Positions 7,368 to 13,261 of a DNA stretch of 48,104 bases are shown here, in pieces. The DNA comes from an uncultured Solirubrobacteraceae bacterium. GTDB taxonomy: Bacteria; Actinomycetota; Thermoleophilia; Solirubrobacterales; Solirubrobacteraceae. The notes below the pieces were generated by a model. It did not search any database, was not told where the DNA came from, and saw nothing but the letters and a program-made list of their open reading frames with translations. The translations under genes were made by a program, and so were the position numbers. The stretch is taken from the NCBI GenBank assembly GCA_902806205.1, contig CADCVR010000087.1, positions 1-48,104 of the forward strand, given 5' to 3'. Position 1 is the stretch's first letter, and each line of letters begins with the position of its first letter.

Positions 7368-7832
7368 TCAGGTCGCCGCGCCGCCGCGCGCGGCGGCCAC
7401 GTGCCTGTTCAGCCGAGTGAGGATGTCGCGCAGGGTCTCGAGGTCCGCGCGCCCGAGCGCGCCGGCCCACTCGTCCTCGAGCGCGCGCACCGCGGCGCGG
7501 GCGACGGTTATGAGATCCTCGCCGCGCTCGGTCGCGTAGACGCGCTGACCTCGGCCGTCGTCCTCGTCGGGGCGCCGCTCGATGTAGCCCAGCGACTCCA
7601 GTTGGCCGAGAAGGTAGTTCATCGCCTGGCGTGACAGGTTGGCGTCGGCCGCGAGCTGCACCGGACGCCGACCGCTAGGGCCCGGATAGCGCAGGACCGC
7701 GAGGTGAGCCGGCACGACGTCTGTGAACCCCTCCGCGTGGAGCGCGGCGATGAGCCGCTCATAGGCGTAGTCGAGCGGCACGCGCATCAATGCGCCGAGC
7801 AGTGGGGGCGGTTTGGGCACGGCGTCACTCAT
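7368..7832 (-). CDS. MarR-family transcriptional regulator
   Basis: A 154-residue winged-helix regulator. The central part contains the recognition region (LAADANLSRQAMNYLLGQLESL) and the wing (GYIERRPDEDDGRGQRVYAT), followed by a C-terminal helix for dimerisation. MarR proteins bind palindromic operators as dimers and usually release on binding small aromatic ligands. The ATG at 7832 is preferred to one 42 nt upstream, because the longer start would place the promoter and operator inside the gene. It is divergent from the cupin gene and probably represses both genes from the shared intergenic region. Confidence 0.88.
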   Translation of the reverse strand: MSDAVPKPPPLLGALMRVPLDYAYERLIAALHAEGFTDVVPAHLAVLRYPGPSGRRPVQLAADANLSRQAMNYLLGQLESLGYIERRPDEDDGRGQRVYATERGEDLITVARAAVRALEDEWAGALGRADLETLRDILTRLNRHVAAARGGAAT

Positions 7833-7835
7833 GGC

Positions 7836-7881
7836 TTGACAGATGGTCTCAATAGCCTTAGATTGTAAAGCCACTGTACAA
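7836..7881 (+). promoter_or_regulatory. divergent promoter with probable MarR operator
   Basis: For the cupin gene there is a consensus -35 TTGACA (7836-7841), a 17-bp spacer and a -10 TAGATT (7859-7864). The inverted repeat TTGTA-N9-TACAA (7863-7881) overlaps the -10. On the other strand TACAAT (7862-7867) could be the -10 of the marR gene. A MarR dimer bound here would block both directions. Confidence 0.65.
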
Positions 7882-7897
7882 CAACGGGAGGACGACC

Positions 7898-8332
7898 ATG
7901 ACCGAGGAACTCGAGGTAGGGGGAATGCGTATGAGCTTCCTCCTCAATACGACGGACACTGACGGCAGCGCATCCGCGTTTCGCGCCGAGATGAAGCCGG
8001 ACTCGCTCGTGCCGCCGCCCCACAGCCACGACACGTTCGACGAGACCGTCTACTGCGCGGCCGGCGCCATCACCTTCGCCGTGAACGGCAAGCCCGTCCC
8101 GCTGAGCGCAGGCGACGCGCTCTTCATCCCGCGCGGGGCAACCCACGGCTTCCGGCCCGATCCCGAGCGGGGCGCCACGCTCGTGTGCGTCTCCACGCCG
8201 GGGTCGGACTACTTCCGTGCGGCGATGCAGTTCTTCGTCGACACGGGCGACGGGCCGCCCGATCGCGAGGCGTTGTTCGAGCTGATGCGGCGCCACGGTG
8301 TCACCCCTGCAGTGCCGGCCGGGGCCCCATGA
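7898..8332 (+). CDS. cupin-domain protein
   Basis: A 144-residue single-domain cupin. Motif 1 is HSHDTFDETVYCAAG, matching HxHx4Ex6G, and motif 2 is GDALFIPRGATHGF, matching Gx5PxGx2H. The two His, the Glu and the final His would bind one metal ion, so a small dioxygenase or isomerase activity or ligand binding is possible; the substrate is unknown. GGGAGGA lies six bases before the ATG. It is divergent from the MarR gene, so expression is probably induced by the MarR ligand, perhaps an aromatic or quinone-like compound (inference). Confidence 0.88.
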   Translation: MTEELEVGGMRMSFLLNTTDTDGSASAFRAEMKPDSLVPPPHSHDTFDETVYCAAGAITFAVNGKPVPLSAGDALFIPRGATHGFRPDPERGATLVCVSTPGSDYFRAAMQFFVDTGDGPPDREALFELMRRHGVTPAVPAGAP

Positions 8333-8391
8333 GATTCTGGCCGGTGCCCCCGCGACTCCTCTTGAACAGAGCAGTTACCCCCTCGCGGGCA

Positions 8392-8551
8392 TGAGGCGGG
8401 GGCCGAGGTGATGGATTACGTGGCCGGAGATGTCCGCAGGACAGACGCGCCCCCGCCCTCGCGGCTGTTTGGGTGCGGCGCGGGCGTCTTTGAGCCCCGC
8501 TCAGGCGCTCAGGAGGGCGCGTAGCGCCCCCGGACCGCCGCACCGAGGGGG
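8392..8551 (+). repeat. dispersed ~160-bp repeat, copy B
   Basis: The same unit as 6947-7105 in direct orientation with scattered substitutions. The two copies bracket the IS21 relic, the MarR gene and the cupin gene. It contains short internal palindromes around AGGAGGGCGCGTAGCGCC but no plausible gene. Confidence 0.8.
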
Positions 8552-9265
8552 AAGGGGGGCGGGTCGCGTTTCATGGGGCGGGAGAACGCCCTCGGGGAGG
8601 CGCCGGCGGCTTTGCGGGCCTGGCGGTTGAGCTGTGCTCGATCAAGGGGGGAGGCCCGTGAGGGCCGTTCTCCGCGGCCCGCACACTTCTCCTGCGGCCA
8701 CGGGTCGCCGGGGCGCTGACCCGGCTCGCCCGGCCTGAGCGGTCCCTTGCCGCGACGAGCTGCCCTCCCCACCCAGCCGCTGTCGCCTCGTCGAGCCTTG
8801 GGCCCGCCACCGCTGCTGCTCCTTGGAGGCACAAGAAGACTCTCCAGCCCGGCGACGCCGTCTGGCGCCGACGGGCTGCCGCGCTCGGCGGCCACGCGGG
8901 ACCACCGCGCAGTGCCGGTGGAGGTTCCGCTTTGGGCGCCGGCTCTTCGGTGACCCACCGCTGCTCAGCCGCCGCGAGCGGCCGCGCCTGGTCTCGGTTC
9001 GACACCCGCCGCGAGTGATCCTGACCGTGGCTCTAGCCGATGAACCAGTGCGGGCTTCCGGCGCGCCGGCACGGCGAACATTGGCGGCGCGCTTGGAGCC
9101 TCCGCCCCGAGTCCCGCCGAAGGACCGGCATGCGGGGACGCCTCTCAGGCTCCGCGCGTCAGCACGGACGGAGCCAGTCTTGTTCAGGGCACGAGCTGGG
9201 AACGTCGGTGGCAGGATGGGGCGGTTAATCGGCCCCGTGGGGCCTCACGATGACGAGGCAAAGCG
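8552..9265. other. intergenic region, no convincing gene
   Basis: Open frames occur on both strands but are rich in Arg, Pro and Ala and lack any recognisable domain, as expected of shadow frames. A minus-strand stretch reading RAQLNRQARKAAGASPRAFS near 8582-8645 looks slightly protein-like but is too short to assign. A small GGGGC/GCCCC palindrome lies about 45 bp before the next gene. Confidence 0.4.
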
Positions 9266-9769
9266 ATGCGCTTCGAGAGGGCCACAGTCCATATCCGACC
9301 GTTCACGCCAGCGGAGGCCGTCATCGCTGCCTCGTGGCGCTACCCCGGTGAGCTCTCGATGTACGACGGCGAACCACGCAACTGGCACGAGTTTCTGGCG
9401 GTGACGGAGGCAGGCCACGGCTACTACGCGATCGTGGATGAAGAGCAACTGCTTGGGTTCTCCTGCTTCGGACTGGAAGGGAGGGTTGTCGGCCAACCCG
9501 CCAATAGGAACGACCTGCTGGATCTCGGAGGAGGCATGCGACCCGATCTTGTCGGTCAGGGTCTTGGTGCCGTTGGCATGACCGCGATCCTCGCTTACGC
9601 GCGAGAGCGCTTCTCACCCGCGGGCTTCCGGACGGCCGTCGCCTCCTTCAACCGTCGATCCCTGGTCCTTTGCCGGTGGGCCGGGTTTCGCACAACTACC
9701 ACCTTCGAGGGGCCCAACGGGCGAGACTTCACGGAACTCGTGCTCATCGAAGCACCAGGCGTCAGCTAG
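9266..9769 (+). CDS. GNAT-family N-acetyltransferase
   Basis: A 167-residue acetyltransferase that would move an acetyl group from acetyl-CoA to an amine. The fold is recognisable from the early strand TVHIRPFTPAEAVIAASW, the central strands (YYAIVDEEQLLGFSCFG), the CoA pyrophosphate-binding loop (MRPDLVGQGLGAVGM, the Q/RxxGxG/A type) and the late motif ASFNRRSLVLCRWAGFRTT. The WRYPGELSMYD segment is common in a RimJ-like subgroup. The substrate cannot be predicted. Confidence 0.85.
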   Translation: MRFERATVHIRPFTPAEAVIAASWRYPGELSMYDGEPRNWHEFLAVTEAGHGYYAIVDEEQLLGFSCFGLEGRVVGQPANRNDLLDLGGGMRPDLVGQGLGAVGMTAILAYARERFSPAGFRTAVASFNRRSLVLCRWAGFRTTTTFEGPNGRDFTELVLIEAPGVS

Positions 9770-9774
9770 AGGCG

Positions 9775-9780
9775 TAGCCT
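9775..9780 (+). promoter_or_regulatory. -10 box TAGCCT, leaderless promoter
   Basis: It lies seven bases before the GTG of the small acidic protein gene, so transcription would begin at or next to the start codon. Confidence 0.4.
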
Positions 9781-9787
9781 TCGGGGG

Positions 9788-10018
9788 GTGACGGCGCGTG
9801 AGCAGCTGCGAGAGCAGGTGGAGGGCCTCTCAGAGGAGCAGACCCGCGATGTGCTGGCCGTGCTGGCTTCGCGCCGGCTGATCGCGCTGCACCAGGGCGC
9901 CCCCGTCGACGACGAGCCCGACGACGAGCCCGGCGAGCTCGACCAGGCGCGCGAGCAGGCTCGGCGCGGCGAGACGGTCTCGCTGGCCGACGCGCGCCGC
10001 GAGCTCTTCGGCGCATAG
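9788..10018 (+). CDS. small acidic protein, antitoxin-like
   Basis: A 76-residue charged, helical protein (REQLREQVEGLSEEQTRDVL, then an Asp/Glu-rich linker, then EQARRGETVSLADARREL). Short acidic proteins ending like this occur as antitoxins in type II systems, but no matching toxin frame follows directly; only a 31-codon open frame starts at 10059. It may be a solitary antitoxin next to the VapBC pair. The GTG start is favoured by a TANNNT box seven bases upstream. Confidence 0.5.
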   Translation: MTAREQLREQVEGLSEEQTRDVLAVLASRRLIALHQGAPVDDEPDDEPGELDQAREQARRGETVSLADARRELFGA

Positions 10019-10129
10019 CTCTTTCGCCGGCCGTCGGATAGTCCCTAAGTGTTGGCGCGTGCGCTACGAGCTCGAGCTGCAGCACGAGAAGCTCATCGTG
10101 CATAACCTGCTCCGTCCTGCGCTCCTACG

Positions 10130-10157
10130 CCTTTACTCAGGGCGAGTACCGTAAAGG
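10130..10157 (+). promoter_or_regulatory. vapBC promoter with inverted-repeat operator
   Basis: CCTTTAC (10130-10136) and GTAAAGG (10151-10157) form a perfect 7-bp inverted repeat with a 14-bp centre. The -10 box TACCGT (10147-10152) overlaps the right arm and lies seven bases before the antitoxin ATG. This layout fits autorepression by the antitoxin or the toxin-antitoxin complex. Confidence 0.65.
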
Positions 10158-10159
10158 TC

Positions 10160-10375
10160 ATGAGCGTGATCTCGTCGAAGAACCAGTTGACGCTGCCGGT
10201 GGAGGCGATGCGCGCGGCGGGGCTCTCTTGCGGCGATGACGTGCAGGTGGTCAGCTCGGGGCCGGGTCGCATCGAGATCGTGCGCACCGATGCGCTGATC
10301 GCCAAGTACGCCGGCAGCCTGCCCGGGGTCTACGACGAGAACTACCTCGAGAAGCTGCGCGGCGAATGGGAGTAG
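10160..10375 (+). CDS. vapB: AbrB/VapB-type antitoxin
   Basis: A 71-residue antitoxin. The N-terminal half has the swapped-hairpin AbrB/MazE DNA-binding pattern (SSKNQLTLPVEAMRAAGLS, then GDDVQVV). The C-terminal tail (KYAGSLPGVYDENYLEKLR) is the part that in this family wraps the toxin. It overlaps the start of the PIN toxin gene by 10 bp, the usual order and coupling. The start follows a -10 box by seven bases, so the message is probably leaderless, and the inverted repeat there is the likely binding site. Confidence 0.85.
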   Translation: MSVISSKNQLTLPVEAMRAAGLSCGDDVQVVSSGPGRIEIVRTDALIAKYAGSLPGVYDENYLEKLRGEWE

Positions 10376-10770
10376 TGGTCTTTGACTCCGACGTCTTGAT
10401 CGCCTTCATGAGCCCCGAGGACGCCCACCACGCCGAGGCGATCGAGTGGATGCGCCAGGCGACCCGGCCGCAGACCGAGCGGTGGATCAGCGCCGTCAAC
10501 TACTCCGAGCTGCTCATCGCGCCGCTGCGCGAGGGCAAGCAGGAGCACGTCAAGGCGATGCTCGGCCACTTCTCGATCACAACCGCCGTCGTCGACATGG
10601 CTTTGGCCGAGCGCGCCGCTTCTGTCCGCGCCCGCACGAACCTCAAGCTGCCCGACGCCTACGCCCTGGCGACCGCGATCGACCTCGAGCACCGCGGCCG
10701 CAGCGACGTGCGCCTAGCGAGCTTCGACAAAAAGGTCCTCAAAGCCCACGCCGACCTGCACCCCCACTAG
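10366..10770 (+). CDS. vapC: PIN-domain ribonuclease toxin, VapC family
   Basis: A 134-residue PIN-domain protein. The acidic metal-binding residues are visible: Asp in VVFDSDVLIAFM, Glu in NYSELLI, Asp in LPDAYALATA and a late Asp in SFDKKVL. VapC toxins cleave tRNA or rRNA with Mg2+ or Mn2+ and are blocked by the partner antitoxin encoded just upstream. Length and organisation are typical and no inactivating change is seen. Confidence 0.9.
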   Translation: MGVVVFDSDVLIAFMSPEDAHHAEAIEWMRQATRPQTERWISAVNYSELLIAPLREGKQEHVKAMLGHFSITTAVVDMALAERAASVRARTNLKLPDAYALATAIDLEHRGRSDVRLASFDKKVLKAHADLHPH

Positions 10771-10847
10771 CCCGCACACTTCCACCAACGGCGGGCCGGC
10801 CTCTCGCGGGCCCAGCTCCGGTCGCGCCGGGCGACACCGGTTTAGGA

Positions 10848-10896
10848 GACGGCGCGCTTCGCGCAGCTGTCGCAGGTTCAACTCCTGTCTCCCCGA
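10848..10896 (+). other. tRNA-like 3' fragment (variable arm, T arm, acceptor 3' strand)
   Basis: A canonical 17-nt T arm (GCAGG-TTCAACT-CCTGT, 10872-10888) is followed by a seven-base acceptor 3' strand CTCCCCG and A at the discriminator position. A long hairpin (10848-10871, GACGGC paired with GCTGTC) sits where a class II variable arm would be. No matching acceptor 5' strand or D arm is found upstream, and no CCA follows. It is probably the 3' part of a tRNA gene, as left at the edge of integrated DNA, not a working tRNA. Confidence 0.5.
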
Positions 10897-10909
10897 CAGG
10901 CCCCAGGGC

Positions 10910-10915
10910 TAGCGT
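10910..10915 (+). promoter_or_regulatory. -10 box TAGCGT, leaderless promoter
   Basis: It ends seven bases before the GTG at 10923 and decides the start chosen for the small membrane protein. Confidence 0.4.
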
Positions 10916-10922
10916 GCGGTTC

Positions 10923-11312
10923 GTGCCTAACCGACTCGCTGCGGGAGTCGTCGCTGCTCTTGGACTCGCAGTCCTCCTCACCGCTACAAGCGGCTCATAC
11001 GCCCCTGAGCCAGCACAGGTGCTCGGCCCGATTGGAGCTTTGCTGGGGTTCGCGTGTCTCGGTCGAGCCGCAGGTTGGAAATCGATACGCATCGCCACCG
11101 TCTGCGTCGTGGCTGTCGGCTACGCCGCTTCCGCGTTGTTCTATGACAATCAGGCCGATGTGCCGCCCGACCTCCGGGTGTCGGGAATGGACGAAATCAG
11201 CCGCAACCCGGGGAGCGTCATCTTCGTTCTACCGGCGGTTTGGATCGTCCTGCTGATCGGGATAGCGACCAGGCGTATCCGGTCATCCGCAGCCCAGACC
11301 TCAGAGATCTGA
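10923..11312 (+). CDS. small integral membrane protein, unknown
   Basis: About 129 residues with four likely membrane helices (LAAGVVAALGLAVLLTA, VLGPIGALLGFACLGRA, IRIATVCVVAVGYAASALF and VIFVLPAVWIVLLIGIA) and short charged loops. No family is recognised. The GTG at 10923 is chosen because of the TAGCGT box seven bases upstream; a GTG nine bases earlier is in frame. It is followed closely by another small membrane protein and lies to the right of the tRNA-like fragment, in accessory sequence. Confidence 0.6.
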   Translation: MPNRLAAGVVAALGLAVLLTATSGSYAPEPAQVLGPIGALLGFACLGRAAGWKSIRIATVCVVAVGYAASALFYDNQADVPPDLRVSGMDEISRNPGSVIFVLPAVWIVLLIGIATRRIRSSAAQTSEI

Positions 11313-11320
11313 GCGTTCGC

Positions 11321-11566
11321 TTGCTGCTCCGCGCGTGGGCGACGACGCTCAGCCTCGCTGTGGTCCTTGTCGTTCTCGGCGAGGTGGGCGGACGACAGAG
11401 GGGCCCGTGCGTACCCAGTGACCCAATTCCTGACTGCCCAGAGGCTTATGGGCTGGGCGAATGGACGTACGCGATCTTCGGGGCGTTGCTGCTGGTGCTC
11501 CTCGTATGGGGCGTCCTAACGCTCGCCCTCGTCGCACGCGAGATCCTGCGGCTGCGCCGCAGCTAA
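11321..11566 (+). CDS. small membrane protein, unknown
   Basis: About 81 residues with an N-terminal helix (WATTLSLAVVLVVLGEV), an outward loop with two cysteines (RGPCVPSDPIPDCPEAYG) that could form a disulfide, and a second helix (AIFGALLLVLLVWGVLTLA) ending in basic residues. The start is uncertain: TTG at 11321 follows the previous stop by eight bases, but the frame stays open upstream to 11240. The base composition is slightly less GC-rich than the core genes. Confidence 0.5.
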   Translation: MLLRAWATTLSLAVVLVVLGEVGGRQRGPCVPSDPIPDCPEAYGLGEWTYAIFGALLLVLLVWGVLTLALVAREILRLRRS

Positions 11567-11693
11567 GTCGAGCCCGACAGCGTGAGGCCGGAAGCGCGAG
11601 TCTCAACCCCCCTCTCGAGATCCCTCAGATCCGGGGAGATCGGGAGCCCCGCGACCGTCGTTTCTGTTCCTAGTCGTAAGAGGGACGTTTAAT

Positions 11694-11826
11694 GCGCGAC
11701 TCCGAGAACGTGGGTTAGGGCCAAAAGCGCGACTCCGAGAACGTGGGTTAGGCGCGACTCCGAGAACGTGGGTTGCGGTTCGCGACGTCTCGCGGCGGTC
11801 ACGGCTACCGCGACCCCGGGAACGTG
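11694..11826 (+). repeat. 24-bp direct repeat array, three good copies and one degenerate
   Basis: Copies lie at 11694-11717, 11727-11750 and 11752-11775 with the shared core GACTCCGAGAACGTGGGTT. The third differs only in the last base. A fourth copy at 11809-11826 matches the first 18 core bases at 16 positions. Spacers are 9, 1 and 33 bp, so this is neither a regular tandem repeat nor a CRISPR array. It lies in a gene-free interval before a nitroreductase remnant. Confidence 0.8.
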
Positions 11827-11863
11827 TCCGATGCGACTGGAACGCTCTCACCATGAGCAAGCG

Positions 11864-12058
11864 TCATGAGTTACCGACGTCGGTCCGTCCTGAGCGCACC
11901 CTCAGCCGAACCGGGCTCTGGTCGACTGGGCCGGTTTTGCGGCCCGTGGTCTCGAGGATCGCGTAGGACGGCGGCGCGAGCCCGCGCTCGACCAACGCTC
12001 TGACGATCGGGTTGACGACGTACGTGGCGAGCGCTGTCGTGAAGGCGCGTTTGTCCAT
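11864..12058 (-). pseudogene. F420-dependent (Ddn-like) nitroreductase N-terminal remnant
   Basis: From the ATG at 12058 the protein reads ALATYVVNPIVRALVERG, then LAPPSYAILETTGRKTG, the N-terminal signature of deazaflavin-dependent nitroreductases of the Ddn family (normally ~140-150 residues). After TGRKTG the sequence loses similarity and stops after 64 codons, so the cofactor-binding C-terminal part is missing. It is almost certainly non-functional. Confidence 0.6.
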
Positions 12059-12066
12059 GGTGAGGC

Positions 12067-12180
12067 TCAACTGGCGTCGTCGCCGGCCGGGGCCGCTCTG
12101 GCGCCGGGGAGCCTGGCGCCGACGACGAAGGATAGGTGACCAGCTTCCACGGCGGCCTCCTCGGACAGATGACTCGCTGA
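12067..12180 (-). pseudogene. possible IS4/IS1634-type transposase fragment
   Basis: A short minus-strand stretch reads HLSEEAAVEAGHLSFVVGAR and stops at 12067. It resembles the part of IS4/IS1634-type DDE transposases just after the second catalytic Asp (D-x-G-x-L-S-E, then FIVGAR). ADAKIS in an adjacent frame immediately before it could be the preceding piece after a frameshift. Only about 30 residues support this. Confidence 0.3.
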
Positions 12181-12336
12181 TCTTGGCGTCGGCGTTGCGG
12201 CCCGTCTTACGTGCGGTGGCGCTTTTTCGTAAGAGATCGGCCGCCTGCCAAGCGAAGGGGGCATGGGGCGCAGGCTGACAGGGTTCGGGGCCGATGCTGG
12301 ACGAGCAGCCGCTCGCCGCTGCTGAAGCGAAGACGG

Positions 12337-12585
12337 CTAGAGGCCGTCGATCGTGCGGGCGAGCTGGAAGTCCTTGTCGGTGAGACCGCCTGTCGAATGC
12401 GTCGACAGAGTCAGCCGCACGCGGTCGAAGCCGTGGATGAGGATGTCCGGATGGTGGTTGGCGGACTCGGCTGCCTCGGCGACGCGGTTCACGAACGCGA
12501 TGGCCGCCAAGAAATCGTCGCACTTGAGATCGCGCACGATCGTCGCTCCCTCGCGCCGCCAGTCGGTTCCGTCGAGCTTGTCCAT
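12337..12585 (-). CDS. pterin-4a-carbinolamine dehydratase-like protein, N-terminally short
   Basis: An 82-residue protein with the diagnostic segment ANHHPDILIHGFDRVRLTLS followed by THSTGGLTDKDFQLARTID. The adjacent histidines are the catalytic ones in PhhB/DCoH enzymes, which dehydrate 4a-hydroxytetrahydropterin. Family members usually have 95-105 residues, and about 12 residues of the first helix are missing: the ATG at 12585 falls just before LDGTDWRREG. Either the start was moved by a mutation or the gene is slightly truncated; the catalytic core is complete. Its neighbours on both sides are decayed genes. Confidence 0.75.
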   Translation of the reverse strand: MDKLDGTDWRREGATIVRDLKCDDFLAAIAFVNRVAEAAESANHHPDILIHGFDRVRLTLSTHSTGGLTDKDFQLARTIDGL

Positions 12586-12606
12586 ATTCGCGGAGGCTAG
12601 TAGGCG

Positions 12607-13150
12607 GTGACCGCGAGCGAGGCCGCGCGGCGCTGGTCGCGCACGCACACGTTCGGACACGACGAGTTCGGCGAGGAGTCGCTCCGCCCGCACCGCGAGC
12701 GGGCGTCTCGGTGTGCCTGCCCGCGCGTGAAGAGGCCGCCACGATCGGTCCAATCGTCACCGCGCTCGTGCGGTTGCGCCTGCGCGGGGTGATCGACGAG
12801 GTCGTGGTCGTCGACGCCCCCTCCGAGGACGGCACCGCGGCGCTGGCCACGGATGCGGGAGCCGATGTCCACCGGCAGGAGGCGCTGGGTCCCAGCCTGG
12901 GGCCGGTGCTCGGCAAGGGCGACGCGATGTGGCGCGCGCTTCCGGTCCTGCGCGGCGACATCGTCTGCTTCCTTGACAGCAACTCTGAAGGTTCGCTGCG
13001 CATTTCGCGACCGGCCTCGCCGGGTCGCTGCTGCGCCACCCAAATTTGCACTTCGTCTAGGCCACCTACCGTCGGCCGTTCAAGGCGGGCGGGGTCGAGC
13101 TGGCCGCCGGCGGCGGGCGCGTGCGAGGAACGAATGCCCAGGTTGTGGCG
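12607..13150 (+). pseudogene. glucosyl-3-phosphoglycerate synthase-like GT2 remnant (frameshifts plus nonsense codon)
   Basis: Pieces of a family 2 glycosyltransferase resembling GpgS occur in successive frames. The first is an N-terminus with EAARRWSRTHTFGHDEF. After a frame change comes VSVCLPAREEAATIGPIV, then EVVVVDAPSEDGTAALA and LPVLRGDIVCFLDSNSE. After another frame change comes AAHFATGLAGSLLRHPNLHF, then a TAG at 13060-13062 where a Lys codon would be expected, then ATYRRPFKAGGVELAAGGGRV. The C-terminal half is missing. In the family this enzyme makes the precursor of glucosylglycerate; here it is dead. Confidence 0.75.
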
Positions 13151-13249
13151 CGGCGGGGACGGTGCCAAAACCCCGAGGTGATCCTTGCGCTGGGGAGACG
13201 ACCAAGCGACCTCGCGAATAGTTCAACGGGCTCGAGGAGGGACGCGGCG

Positions 13250-13255
13250 TATCCT
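13250..13255 (+). promoter_or_regulatory. -10 box TATCCT before the aminotransferase gene
   Basis: It ends six bases before the ATG at 13262, implying a leaderless message. No clear -35 is seen at the expected distance. Confidence 0.5.
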
Positions 13256-13261
13256 GCGCTG

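Noticed and set aside
10739-11098. Minus-strand open frame containing GETGVEPAT
   Set aside because: This peptide is the antisense reading of the tRNA T arm and acceptor end, a well-known false gene signal. It overlaps VapC and a plausible membrane protein.
11694-11826. CRISPR array
   Set aside because: Repeats are 24 bp with spacers of 9, 1 and 33 bp, and no cas gene is nearby.
11864-13168. 434-codon minus-strand open frame
   Set aside because: Only its last ~64 codons resemble a family (Ddn). The rest is antisense to the pterin dehydratase frame and the GT2 remnant, so I kept only the fragment.
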